A model generated the notes under the pieces. That model made no database searches. It worked only from the letters and a program-made list of their open reading frames with translations, and was not told the DNA's origin. Below, in pieces: positions 16,926-26,400 of a stretch of 64,000 nucleotides of DNA. Location: NCBI GenBank assembly GCA_022844165.1, contig JALHMH010000001.1, positions 248,001 through 312,000 of the forward strand, written 5' to 3'. Made by a program: the position numbers and the translations under genes. Source of the stretch: Lysobacterales bacterium. GTDB lineage: Bacteria; Pseudomonadota; Gammaproteobacteria; Xanthomonadales; SZUA-5. Numbering within the stretch: the stretch's first letter is position 1; every line of letters starts with the position of its first letter.

Positions 16926-18548
16926 ATGGCTACGTACGCTACGACAGATCACCACGAGGATCACGACCACAAGCCGAGCGGCTTCTTTGAGCGTTGGTTC
17001 ATGTCGACCAATCACAAAGACATCGGGACGCTCTACCTGGTGTTCTCGCTGATCATGTTCTTTATCGGCGGGGCGATGGCCCTGGTGATCCGAGCTGAGC
17101 TGTTTCAGCCCGGCTTACAGTTGGTCGAGCCGGATTTCTTCAACTCGATGACGACGGTGCACGCCTTGGTGATGATCTTCGGTGCCGTGATGCCGGCGTT
17201 CGTTGGTCTGGCCAATTGGATGATCCCGATGATGGTCGGGGCACCGGACATGGCATTGCCGCGAATGAACAACTGGTCCTTCTGGATCATGCCGTTTGCC
17301 TTTGCATTGTTGCTCTCCACTTTGTTCATGGAAGGTGGCGCCCCGGCAGGCGGCTGGACGCTTTATCCGCCTTTGTCGATTCAAGGCGGCAACAATGTCG
17401 CATTCGTCATCTTCGCTGTCCACATGATGGGTATCAGCTCGATCATGGGCGCCATTAACATTATTGCGACGATCCTGAACATGCGCGCGCCGGGTATGGA
17501 TCTGCTGAAAATGCCGGTGTTCGTATGGACTTGGCTGATCACTGCATTTTTGCTCATCGCGGTCATGCCGGTGTTGGCGGGTGCCGTGACCATGCTGCTG
17601 ACCGATAAGTTCTTCGGCACCAGCTTCTTCAGCGCCGCTGGCGGCGGCGATCCCGTGATGTTCCAGCACATCTTCTGGTTCTTTGGGCATCCGGAGGTGT
17701 ACATCATGATTTTGCCCGCGTTCGGCATTGTCTCCGAGATCATCCCGACTTTTTCGCGCAAGCCGCTGTTCGGCTACCAGGCAATGGTGTACGCGACCGC
17801 GTCCATCGCGTTCTTGTCGTTCATCGTCTGGGCGCATCATATGTTCACGGTGGGCATGCCGCTCGGCGGACAGTTGTTCTTCATGTACGCCACCATGCTG
17901 ATTGCCGTGCCCACCGGGGTCAAGGTCTTCAATTGGGTGGCAACGATGTGGCGTGGATCGATGACCTTCGAGACGCCGATGCTGTTCGCCGTCGGTTTCG
18001 TTATTTTGTTTACGATCGGCGGATTCTCCGGTTTGATGTTGGCCATTGTGCCGGCCGACTTCCAGTATCACGACACTTACTTCGTCGTTGCGCATTTCCA
18101 CTATGTGTTAGTGACCGGCGCAATTTTCTCGATCATGGCCGCCGTCTACTACTGGCTGCCCAAGTGGACTGGAAGAATGTACAACGAGACGCTGGGCAAG
18201 TGGCACTTCTGGCTGTCGACCATCACCGTCAACATCCTGTTTTTTCCGCAACACTTCCTCGGTTTGGCCGGCATGCCGCGCCGAATTCCTGATTACAACC
18301 CAGCCTTCGCGGATTTCAATGTGATTTCTTCGGTCGGTGGATTTGCGTTCGGCATCACCCAACTGCTGTTCGCCTGGATCGTCATCGACTGCTGCCTCAG
18401 AAAACGCGGTGCCAAGGCGACATCGGGCGTATGGGAGTCGGCAAAAGGCCTGGAATGGACCTTGGCTTCGCCGGCGCCATACCACTCGTTTACCACGCCT
18501 CCGAAGATCGATGATCGGATGTTGGCGCACGGCGATGTGTCGCACTGA
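16926..18548 (+). CDS. coxA: Cytochrome c oxidase subunit I
   Basis: This is a 540-residue, 12-helix protein. Heme a ligand candidates are H79 and H392; CuB ligands are H255 (HPEVY, with the cross-linked Y259) and H304/H305; heme a3 uses H390 (VVAHFHYVL). It is the aa3-type oxygen-reducing, proton-pumping subunit. The tail is the usual charged extension. A 38-codon gene starts on its stop codon, and coxB ends only 30 bases upstream. Confidence 0.98.
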   Translation: MATYATTDHHEDHDHKPSGFFERWFMSTNHKDIGTLYLVFSLIMFFIGGAMALVIRAELFQPGLQLVEPDFFNSMTTVHALVMIFGAVMPAFVGLANWMIPMMVGAPDMALPRMNNWSFWIMPFAFALLLSTLFMEGGAPAGGWTLYPPLSIQGGNNVAFVIFAVHMMGISSIMGAINIIATILNMRAPGMDLLKMPVFVWTWLITAFLLIAVMPVLAGAVTMLLTDKFFGTSFFSAAGGGDPVMFQHIFWFFGHPEVYIMILPAFGIVSEIIPTFSRKPLFGYQAMVYATASIAFLSFIVWAHHMFTVGMPLGGQLFFMYATMLIAVPTGVKVFNWVATMWRGSMTFETPMLFAVGFVILFTIGGFSGLMLAIVPADFQYHDTYFVVAHFHYVLVTGAIFSIMAAVYYWLPKWTGRMYNETLGKWHFWLSTITVNILFFPQHFLGLAGMPRRIPDYNPAFADFNVISSVGGFAFGITQLLFAWIVIDCCLRKRGAKATSGVWESAKGLEWTLASPAPYHSFTTPPKIDDRMLAHGDVSH

Positions 18549-18664
18549 TGATCGATGCTCGACGTAAAGCAGGCGTCAGGCGCACGGTGATTGTGTTATG
18601 CACAATCGCCGCGGCGCTGTACGGGTTTTTGTTCGTACGTGCTTTTTGGTTGACTGGACAATGA
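18548..18664 (+). CDS. Small single-helix protein, cytochrome oxidase small assembly type
   Basis: This 38-codon gene has ATG at 18548-18550 overlapping the last base of the coxA stop; its own stop overlaps the ctaG start (ATGA at 18661-18664). The product has a basic N-terminus (MIDARRKAGVRR), one membrane helix (TVIVLCTIAAALYGFLFV) and a short tail ending FWLTGQ. Genes of this size between coxA and ctaG are annotated in many proteobacteria as a small oxidase assembly protein. The double overlap and the position argue that it is real. A mechanism is not known to me. Confidence 0.75.
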   Translation: MIDARRKAGVRRTVIVLCTIAAALYGFLFVRAFWLTGQ

Positions 18665-19239
18665 ATGCATCCGGCCGCCATCGCGTGTTACTCAAGCGCA
18701 TGTTGCTGACATGCGCGGCATCGTTCGTTTTCTGTTTCTCACTGATTCCGATCTACACCATCTACTGCGAGATCACAGGCATCAACGGCAAAACGGGCAC
18801 GCTGTCGCCTGTCGCTGCGGGCGCAACGACGATCGACTACAGCCGAACGGTGAAGGTCGAATTCGATGCCGCCGTGAAGTCTGGTCTCGATTGGGAGTTT
18901 CGCCCGAAGGTGGCCTCTGTCGATGTTCACCCCGGCGACGTGATCGAAGTAATGTTCGAAGCGATTAATCGCGAGCCCGAGTTGATTGTCGGGCAGGCGG
19001 TGCCGAGCGTTGCGCCGAATCGCGCCTCGCTGTACTTCAGCAAGACCGAGTGTTTCTGCTTCACTGAGCAGCCGCTTGAGGCGGGCGAAAGTAAAGACAT
19101 GCCCGTGCGTTTTGTGATCGATCCGGCGATACCGGCCAATGTGTCGACGGTGACTTTGTCTTACGTCTTTTATCGCAACGAACACGCCACACAAAGACTG
19201 GCGCAGAGCGCTGCTGCGATCGATAATCGAGTCCTGTAG
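18661..19239 (+). CDS. ctaG: Cytochrome c oxidase assembly protein CtaG (Cox11 family)
   Basis: The protein has 192 residues from ATG 18661. One N-terminal membrane anchor (about residues 13-33) is followed by a periplasmic immunoglobulin-like domain. The copper-binding motif is C131-F-C133 (ECFCFTEQPL). Cox11/CtaG delivers copper to the CuB site of subunit I. The start overlaps the stop of the small upstream gene, so the three genes coxA, small ORF and ctaG are probably translated together. Confidence 0.95.
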   Translation: MNASGRHRVLLKRMLLTCAASFVFCFSLIPIYTIYCEITGINGKTGTLSPVAAGATTIDYSRTVKVEFDAAVKSGLDWEFRPKVASVDVHPGDVIEVMFEAINREPELIVGQAVPSVAPNRASLYFSKTECFCFTEQPLEAGESKDMPVRFVIDPAIPANVSTVTLSYVFYRNEHATQRLAQSAAAIDNRVL

Positions 19240-19284
19240 TCGCTATACACCGTTGCAGCTTTCAACCGCTTTAGGAATGACATC

Positions 19285-20163
19285 ATGGGTCAAGCAACAG
19301 CATCGTCGAACGCCTACTACGTGCCGCACGCCAGCGTGTGGCCGATTGTTGGATCTGTTGCATTGTTCCTTTTGATGAGCGGCGCCGCCACGTTGCTGAA
19401 CGGCGGGTCTGGAATGGGTCTGCTGAAGTTCTGGCTGGGCTTTGCGATTCTGATCTTCATGTTTTTTGGTTGGTTTGGCGCGGTCATCAAGGAGAGCCTG
19501 CAGGGGCTCTACAACAGTCAGGTCGATGTCTCCTTCCGCATGGGGATGGTGTGGTTCATTTTTTCCGAAGTCATGTTTTTCGCCGCTTTTTTTGGCGCCC
19601 TGTACTACGCGCGCATCTTTTCGATACCGTGGCTCGGTGGCGAAGGCGATGGGTTTGCGACCAACCAGCTGTTGCACCAAGGTTACGAGGCGGCCTGGCC
19701 GACCAACGGTCCGGACAACGTTGGCGGTTTCTTTGAGACGATCCCGGCATGGGGGATTCCGCTTCTTAACACGCTGTTGCTTTTGACCTCGGGTCTGACG
19801 ATCACCTTGGCGCACTGGGCGTTGAAGGTTGGTCAGCGCGGCGCTCTGATCTTCTGGATGTCGGCAACGATCGTGCTCGGCATCATTTTCTTGTACTGGC
19901 AGGCCTATGAATACGTGCACGCTTACCAGGATCTGGGGTTGACCTTAGGCTCCGGCATCTACGGCAGCACTTTTTTCATGTTGACCGGCTTTCATGGTCT
20001 GCATGTAACCTTGGGTACGATCATGCTGATCGTGATTCTATTTCGCTGTATGGCCGGTCATTTCACCAAAGAGAATCACTTTGCATTCGAAGCTGTCGCC
20101 TGGTACTGGCATTTTGTCGATGTGGTTTGGTTAGGCCTGTTCGTGTTCGTGTACGTACTCTGA
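19285..20163 (+). CDS. coxC: Cytochrome c oxidase subunit III
   Basis: This 292-residue protein has seven predicted helices. Family motifs are visible: WFGAVIKES, RMGMVWFIFSEVMFFAAFFGALYY, and toward the end GFHGLHVTLGTIML and WYWHFVDVVWLGLFVFVYVL. Subunit III binds lipid and stabilises the oxygen-reducing core. It closes the cox cluster, 45 bases after ctaG. The next gene is on the other strand, and I see no obvious intrinsic terminator between them. Confidence 0.97.
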   Translation: MGQATASSNAYYVPHASVWPIVGSVALFLLMSGAATLLNGGSGMGLLKFWLGFAILIFMFFGWFGAVIKESLQGLYNSQVDVSFRMGMVWFIFSEVMFFAAFFGALYYARIFSIPWLGGEGDGFATNQLLHQGYEAAWPTNGPDNVGGFFETIPAWGIPLLNTLLLLTSGLTITLAHWALKVGQRGALIFWMSATIVLGIIFLYWQAYEYVHAYQDLGLTLGSGIYGSTFFMLTGFHGLHVTLGTIMLIVILFRCMAGHFTKENHFAFEAVAWYWHFVDVVWLGLFVFVYVL

Positions 20164-20214
20164 CACTGGAATGGGGCGCGGATCGGGTGCCGCTGGCCAA
20201 CGTTGATGTGAGTT

Positions 20215-21024
20215 TCACCGATGATCGGTATGCAGATCGGCTAAAAAGGCCTGCAGCGAGTGGTTCACGAGTGCCGAATTTTCCAGGTTAGCGCTGTGTC
20301 CGCTTCCGGCCACAACGATCAGCTTAGACTTGGCGATAGAATTCGCCATTCGCCGTGCATCGTGAATCGGCGTTGTTTGGTCGTGTTCGCCAGCGAAGAT
20401 CAGCGTTGGAGCTCGAATCGCCGACAGTTCATGCACAATGCCTTCGCGGCTTATGACGCCACCGACCGGACCTGCGATCCGACGCGGCAGTGATTGAATA
20501 TGATGCCTCCAGCGTTCCCGAAGTTCTGAGTGTTCGGTCGCCCGCAAAAAGCTCGGGCCGAACATGAGTGGCAGAATTTGAGGAACCAGCGGCTTTGGGC
20601 CGAATAGCCGCGCGATAAGCTGCATGATTCGATAGCGAAGTTTCTTGACGATCGGCTCACGGTCAGCCGATGAATTGATCAAGGTCAGGCTAAGCAGTAA
20701 TTCCGGATACCGCGCAGCCACGCGCAGGCCCACAAATCCACCCATCGACATACCAACGAAATGACAGGGTGCAGCGTTCTGCCGGATGAGTGCTGCTGCG
20801 TCTTCTGTCAGCGTGTCCATATCAAAAGGACCGTCGGGCGACGACTGCCCTTGGCCCCGATGATCGTATGCAATCGTCCGATATCGTGTGTCGAGCGCCG
20901 CGCGCTGAGCCGCAAACATGCCATGGTCCATCAGCAAACCATGTGAAAAGACGATGGACTCAGTTCCAATTCCGGACTGACTGACATACAACTCCGTGCC
21001 GTTCACCGCGACCATCTGATTCAT
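20215..21024 (-). CDS. Alpha/beta-fold hydrolase
   Basis: This 269-residue soluble protein has an alpha/beta-hydrolase core. The oxyanion region is SHGLLMDHGMF, the nucleophile elbow is GMSMGG with S93, and the probable acid and base are D215 (GEHDQTTP) and H243 (GSGHSANLE). There is no signal peptide. The layout is that of esterases, lactonases and C-C hydrolases of the 3-oxoadipate-enol-lactonase type, but no pathway genes are nearby, so the substrate is open. It converges with coxC. Confidence 0.8.
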   Translation of the reverse strand: MNQMVAVNGTELYVSQSGIGTESIVFSHGLLMDHGMFAAQRAALDTRYRTIAYDHRGQGQSSPDGPFDMDTLTEDAAALIRQNAAPCHFVGMSMGGFVGLRVAARYPELLLSLTLINSSADREPIVKKLRYRIMQLIARLFGPKPLVPQILPLMFGPSFLRATEHSELRERWRHHIQSLPRRIAGPVGGVISREGIVHELSAIRAPTLIFAGEHDQTTPIHDARRMANSIAKSKLIVVAGSGHSANLENSALVNHSLQAFLADLHTDHR

Positions 21025-21166
21025 GTCGGCCCCTGTTGGTGCTCACCTGGCGTGAATTTACGTGAGCGGGAATGAGATTGCGCGATGGCAATCCGGCACG
21101 TTTTGCTTACGTACGGGTGCCCATAGAACGGGCTTCGAAATCGGGTCCAGCGACGCTGAAATGGTG

Positions 21167-21598
21167 TCAGGCATTCAGCGCGCTGACCACTCCAGGGTTC
21201 GCGATACGGGCCACGTTGCAAGCTTCGGCCAATGACGACTCCATCTCGAGTTTGATGCGGTTAATGACCCGCAGTGCCGCCAGCGCTTCAGGGGAGTCAG
21301 GTTCTTCTCCTGCGGCCAGTGCCATTGAATCCAGCTGTGCTTGGCCTTGCGATACCGCCATCGCCTCATCATCATCCACGAACTGGGCGAGAAAAATATA
21401 GCCTCGAATCAGAGCATCGCGCAGTGCTGCATCCTCGGGCTCAAGACGCTTGAGTACACCGAGCGTGGCCTCTCGTATGGCGGTCTTGGAGTGTGGCAGA
21501 AACGACAACGGCAGGGCGCAACATCCAGGTTCGATGTTACCCAGCAACTTGCCATAGTCGCTCAAAATACGCGTGGCCATGGAGATCATTCGGAGCAT
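21167..21598 (-). CDS. Hypothetical helical protein
   Basis: The protein has 143 residues, mostly predicted helix and acidic, with no signal peptide or membrane segment. Features include LRDALIRGYIFLAQFVDDDEA and a run rich in alanine and glutamate before the end NPGVVSALNA. I do not recognise a family. Alternative starts exist at the methionines within MLRMISM. Codon use resembles the neighbours, which argues that it is a real gene. It faces the DUF1289 gene divergently. Confidence 0.55.
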   Translation of the reverse strand: MLRMISMATRILSDYGKLLGNIEPGCCALPLSFLPHSKTAIREATLGVLKRLEPEDAALRDALIRGYIFLAQFVDDDEAMAVSQGQAQLDSMALAAGEEPDSPEALAALRVINRIKLEMESSLAEACNVARIANPGVVSALNA

Positions 21599-21840
21599 TC
21601 TTCGGCTGACGACTGCTTGAACAGTAGAAATCGCAAGCGAAAAAGTAAAGTGCGGCCGTTAGCAGGTTCTTAAGAAACAAAGCAAAAAGCTGCTGAGCAC
21701 TGTTGACGACGTTCGACAGCGTGCCTGCCACAACCGCGCGCGGGGTTTGAAAAGCCAAGGCTGCCTCGGAGAAACTCAGATTCACTCACGGCTCAAGCAG
21801 AGCCTGTTAGGTTCTTCGTTACGTATCGAGGGCTTACCCC

Positions 21841-22017
21841 ATGAATACCGAACCGCCTCTGACGCCGTGCATCGGTGTGTGCAAGATGGATGCAGAGGGG
21901 TTCTGTATCGGCTGTCGTCGCAATAGCCGCGAAATTTCAGCTTGGGGACAGCTCAGCAACCTGGAACGCGCCCACATCATGCGTTATGAACTACCGAAGC
22001 GAATTGTGCGTGAATGA
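21841..22017 (+). CDS. DUF1289 small cysteine protein
   Basis: The protein has 58 residues. It has the DUF1289 signature of four cysteines: C10 and C14 (TPCIGVCKMD), C22 and C25 (GFCIGCRR), then a conserved W and the ERAHIM segment. This suggests a small zinc- or Fe-S-binding fold. It is below the size many gene finders report. Its end overlaps the start of the NUDIX hydrolase gene, so the two are probably co-translated; this pairing is common in proteobacteria. The function is unknown. Confidence 0.85.
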   Translation: MNTEPPLTPCIGVCKMDAEGFCIGCRRNSREISAWGQLSNLERAHIMRYELPKRIVRE

Positions 22018-22672
22018 GTGGCTCACGGGTGCACCAATTGCCCAGGCGCGTTCCGCTCTGCGCCCACTGTCGGACTCGGTCGACTGCACACCTTTGAACC
22101 TGGATGAACTTGATGGGCTCCTGCCCCAGGACAGAGTATTTCGGGATGCAGGTGTTCTGGTTGGATTGGTGCCACGCTCCAGTGGCTGGCAGTTACTGCT
22201 GACGCGACGAACAGAAACACTGGCCAATCACGCGGGGCAAATCAGTTTCCCTGGCGGGCGAGTCGAAGCCTCCGATGCCGGCGTGGTTGCAGCTGCGCTT
22301 CGCGAGACTACTGAAGAAACCGGAATCGAACGTTCAGCAATGGCTCCGGTCGGTTTGCTTGATCGGTACGCCACGATCAGCGCGTTCAATGTGACACCCG
22401 TTTTGGCGCTAGTCCATCCTGAAGCCACCTATCGACACGATCCGGCGGAAGTCGATGAGGTGTTCGAAGTACCTTTGGCGCATGTGCTGGATCGTGCCAA
22501 CCTGGTCCGCGAGGAGCGCTTTTTTATGGGTCGAATGCGCGGCTACTACGTGATCTGGTATCAGCACTATCGCATCTGGGGGGCCACCGCTGGCATGCTC
22601 GTGAATCTCATCGAACGATTCGAGCGCCATGGACTCAAGCCCACTGATTTCAGTCGAAGAGTTGAGCCGTAG
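21986..22672 (+). CDS. NUDIX hydrolase, CoA pyrophosphatase (NudL) type
   Basis: The protein has 228 residues if ATG 21986 is used; GTG 22010 (220 residues) is a good alternative, since it overlaps the DUF1289 stop. The CoA-pyrophosphatase signature LLLTRRTETLANHAGQISFP is followed directly by GGRVEASD and the Nudix box core RETTEETG, with the conserved glutamates that bind metal. Such enzymes split CoA or its derivatives into phosphopantetheine and 3',5'-ADP. The gene overlaps the sulfurtransferase gene downstream by 44 bases. Confidence 0.85.
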   Translation: MNYRSELCVNEWLTGAPIAQARSALRPLSDSVDCTPLNLDELDGLLPQDRVFRDAGVLVGLVPRSSGWQLLLTRRTETLANHAGQISFPGGRVEASDAGVVAAALRETTEETGIERSAMAPVGLLDRYATISAFNVTPVLALVHPEATYRHDPAEVDEVFEVPLAHVLDRANLVREERFFMGRMRGYYVIWYQHYRIWGATAGMLVNLIERFERHGLKPTDFSRRVEP

Positions 22673-23465
22673 GGAACCCGGGATCGTGGTTCTCGATTGT
22701 CGCTTCGAGCTTTCGGATAAAGGTGCAGGACGACGCGCCTATGACGTTGGGCATTTACCGGGTGCATTGTTCGTCGATCTGGAAGACGATCTATCCGATA
22801 TGCGACAAGTCGCTACACGCGGGCGACACCCCTTGCCGACAGATCGGCAGCTGAGCGCTGTGTTATCGCGTCTTGGCGTCAACGCAAACTCCGAGCTCGT
22901 CTGTTACGACGCCGCCGATGGCATGTTTGCGGCGCGCGCCTGGTGGCTTTTTTCACACTCGACGCAACTTCGGGTCCGGGTTCTCGATGGCGGCTTGAAG
23001 GAATGGCTGGCGGCCGGACATTCGCTGACGATGGATAAGCCACAGGTCGAAACAACCGACTACCGTGCCTCATTGTCCGATGATGCGTGGATCGCAACGG
23101 ACAAGCTGACAGCGTTCCTGAAAGGCGGTGTGTTGCTTGATGCCCGCGCGGCGCCCCGATTTCGTGGCGAAGTGGAGCCGATAGATCCCATTGCCGGCCA
23201 CGTGCCCGGTGCCGTTAATGCGCCGTTTGGCGACAATCTGCGTAACGGAAAATTCAAGCCCGCAGAGGAACTGGCTGAGCGTTTTGCGCCATTGATTAAA
23301 CCCGGTGCCCACCGGGTCGCGCACATGTGCGGTTCCGGTGTCACTGCTTGCCACAATCTGCTGGCCATGGAGGTTGCCGGCTATCGCGGTTCGTGTCTAT
23401 ACGCGGATTCCTGGAGCGGCTGGATTACCGACCGGTCGCGAGCGATCGCTTTGGGCAGCGCCTGA
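22629..23465 (+). CDS. sseA: Thiosulfate/3-mercaptopyruvate sulfurtransferase
   Basis: This 278-residue protein has two rhodanese domains. The first is inactive (no catalytic Cys; YDAADGMFAARAWW). The second has the active loop CGSGVTAC with nucleophile C234. CGSGVT is the loop typical of 3-mercaptopyruvate sulfurtransferases, so sulfur transfer from mercaptopyruvate is more likely than from thiosulfate. No signal peptide is seen, so it is cytoplasmic. The start ATG 22629 lies inside the end of the NUDIX gene, suggesting co-translation. Confidence 0.88.
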   Translation: MDSSPLISVEELSRREPGIVVLDCRFELSDKGAGRRAYDVGHLPGALFVDLEDDLSDMRQVATRGRHPLPTDRQLSAVLSRLGVNANSELVCYDAADGMFAARAWWLFSHSTQLRVRVLDGGLKEWLAAGHSLTMDKPQVETTDYRASLSDDAWIATDKLTAFLKGGVLLDARAAPRFRGEVEPIDPIAGHVPGAVNAPFGDNLRNGKFKPAEELAERFAPLIKPGAHRVAHMCGSGVTACHNLLAMEVAGYRGSCLYADSWSGWITDRSRAIALGSA

Positions 23466-23499
23466 ACCTTGTCATGGCATGGTCAATTCCCGAAAGTCG

Positions 23500-26400
23500 T
23501 CAACTGCATGGTTTGCGTCCCGTGAGCAATGACACCGCCACATCAGTGGCAGTGAACTCACCGCTCAGTGGTGCCTGGAAATTCGATTGGAACGTCCAGC
23601 GGCCAGTGCTCCCGCCGATGGCGAAACTGCGGGTCCACTGCCCCGCAGGACGTTGCGTCACCGGCGTGAATGCGCAGGAGGGGCAGAACCCGGTGAATTG
23701 GTTCAGTGTCAATGGCGCCGCATTAAATGCGTTCTGTTGGCCCAGCAGCCAGCGTGGGCGGCCAGCGCCATCGTAAAGATAGAGCACAGAGAAGTCGATG
23801 CCAGGCCGGGTAAAGTAATTGGCCCCATAACCACTGCGGGCAGGTTCGAACCAGAGCCCGGTTGGATCAAAACTCTCTCCGGCATTTTGCACGCATGCGC
23901 TGCTCGCCAACAGTTCCATGGGCTCGCTGCCGCTGCGGCCATCGATCTCCCAGTTGAGCATCAGGCGCTCTTCTTGTCGAACCAATACAACTTCGCCCAC
24001 GCGTTGTCCATCAGCACCATTGTTCAACCAGTGATAGCGGAACAGATCAGTGCGAACATGGCTTTGTCCTGTGCTCAATGCGTCGGGGAAAGCGAGGTAC
24101 CAGGTCGGTTGCTGGTTCGCATCGTAGGTGTACCAAACCAATTGCACCGAATTCCCCGCCTGCGTGAAAAGCAATCCATGACCATCGCGCGCCGGGTTGT
24201 AATAGACCTCGGCAGCAAATGACGGCGCGATCGCCGCCGCCAACCGGGCGGTCACGACAACCGGTACTGCGGTGGCGCCGGTATTTCGAGGGACCACGTA
24301 GTAGCGCCCTTGTGTCAACTGCGGCGCATCCAGCGTGATGGTCTCATTCGAATCGCCGCTATCGACCGCGATCAGGGCATCGCCCAGGGGCGGAGCTGTG
24401 GGCAAGTCGGGTCCGACAATCGAAGTGGCACGCGCAACATAGAGCGAGGCGTTTCCAACACTGCCGCGTTGTTCAATTACCAGGCGCGTGGCACCCGCCG
24501 GCACATCAATCGCGAGCCGGTCGTGTTGGCTGCCGGCGCCGATCAAGAACCCGTAGGGCACGCCGTTACTCAAGAACCGCGTCGTCTGCGCGGCTGCACC
24601 TGTGCGTAGCAGAGTGACGGGGGTACGCGCAAAGGTCTCGGCGCTACTGCGACCTGCGCGCATTTCCAAAACCGCGAAAGCGCGTTGACCCAATGCGAGG
24701 CCCGCAACATCGTAGTGGATGGATACCGGCAGGCTGGCGCCCTCATCGACACGTGTCGCAGCCATTGCATGGCCATTGCGATTGGCGTCGCTGTAAGCGA
24801 TTGCCGCAAATTCGAGCACAACTTCGTTGCCTGCCGCACTGCCGCTGGCATTTTGGATTCGTACCCAATACTGCCCTGCAGGTTGCTCGTCCAGCACGCA
24901 GCGCTCGACGGAAATGCTGCTGATGGATCGACAGCGTGCTTCGCCAGCCACGGCGGCGCCATCGCTGTTATCGTCGCGGCCGACGAACAAATCGATGTCC
25001 GCTGCAGTGCTGGACACAACGTCGGCCCGTATGGTCCCGGTGCTCGGCAGATCGATGAGGAAAGTGACGGTGCCGGCATTGCTGTCGTATGGATCGTTTG
25101 GCGTTGGGTCCACGACGACATTCGGCCGTTCCCGGCGCGGCTCGACGGGGCCATGTAGCCGATAGCTCAGTGCATCGATCGCGACCAGATTGGCGAAACT
25201 CGCGTCGAATCTCCCGCGGTCGGCGTCCACGTTGACATTGACGTTATTCGGTAGATTGCCAGCCAGCGAACGCATCACAACCGGCAGCCGGCTTTCGGGA
25301 ATCGTGGGATCGCTGGCGCGGATCAGCACCTGGCCGTGAGCGATCTTGCCGAGTACCGTTGGTGCACTGACGTCGACCACAAATTCAACGCTCTGCGTTT
25401 GCCCCGCACTCAAAGTGAACGACGCCGGTGTGGCACTGATCGCAACGCCCGCCGACATACTTTCGACGGTGTAAGTACCAGCACGCACTGCGCGAAACGT
25501 CCTAACGAACGTGCAGCGCGTTCGGCACGTGTCGCGGTACAGGTTCGGCAAATTCAAACGCGACGGATCACCGCCGATGCGCGGGTTCTCGCGCTCGAAG
25601 TCTGCCAGCGACACTGGCATCACCAGTCCTGCTGACAGCGCACGATCAACACGGGCACGGCCTGAACCCACATCAAGAGCGGTCGCCAGAATAACGCCGT
25701 CTTGTGTCCGCGATCCCTGTGCTGCCGTGAGCTGCAGAGCCGAGTACAACTCGCCGGCAAGCAATTCTTGCCGGCGGCTCCTCAGAAGCGCCAGCGCGCC
25801 GGCCATATGCGGCGAGGACATCGATGTGCCGCTCAGCGTACGCTCGCCACTGGAGTTGTGGGCCGGGGCCTGAATACTGACGCCAGGACCGGAAATGTTC
25901 GGTTTCAAGACCCCCGTGATGTTGGGGTCGGGCCCGCGGGAGCTGAAGCTCGCCAGGACGTCGCCGAAACTGTCGTCGAGTACTGAACTCACACCGGCAA
26001 GTCGACCTCGCGCGCTGCCCTGGCTGGCGCGAACCCAGGCCTTGAGCGACTCGCCGTCGCGGAATCCCAAGTGCGTCGCCGGGAGAAAGTGGTCGTCGCT
26101 GACGATGCTGTCGCCTTCGGCCACCGTGTTGACCAGGACCATGCCACCTCCGCCGGCTCGTTGCACATTGAACCCCTTGGCGACACGCGCCTGTACGCCA
26201 CGGTCGCAGATGACGATTTCGCCATTGAACACTTGACCGGTCCATGGACTGGATGCACCCGTAGGTGGACTGTCGAGGTTATCGCCTTGGCTGCAACGCG
26301 CTGAGCCCTGGCTCTCGCCTAAGACAATACGCACAGGTCCAATACCGCCTGCGAGACCAGCGCCGATAAATCGCACGGCCGGTGGTGCCACGGCGTTGCT

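Noticed and set aside
21537..21785. An 82-codon frame on the - strand upstream of the hypothetical gene at 21167-21598
   Set aside because: It overlaps the N-terminus of the better-supported gene, shows no family feature and has no clear ribosome-binding site. It could be real but I cannot support it.
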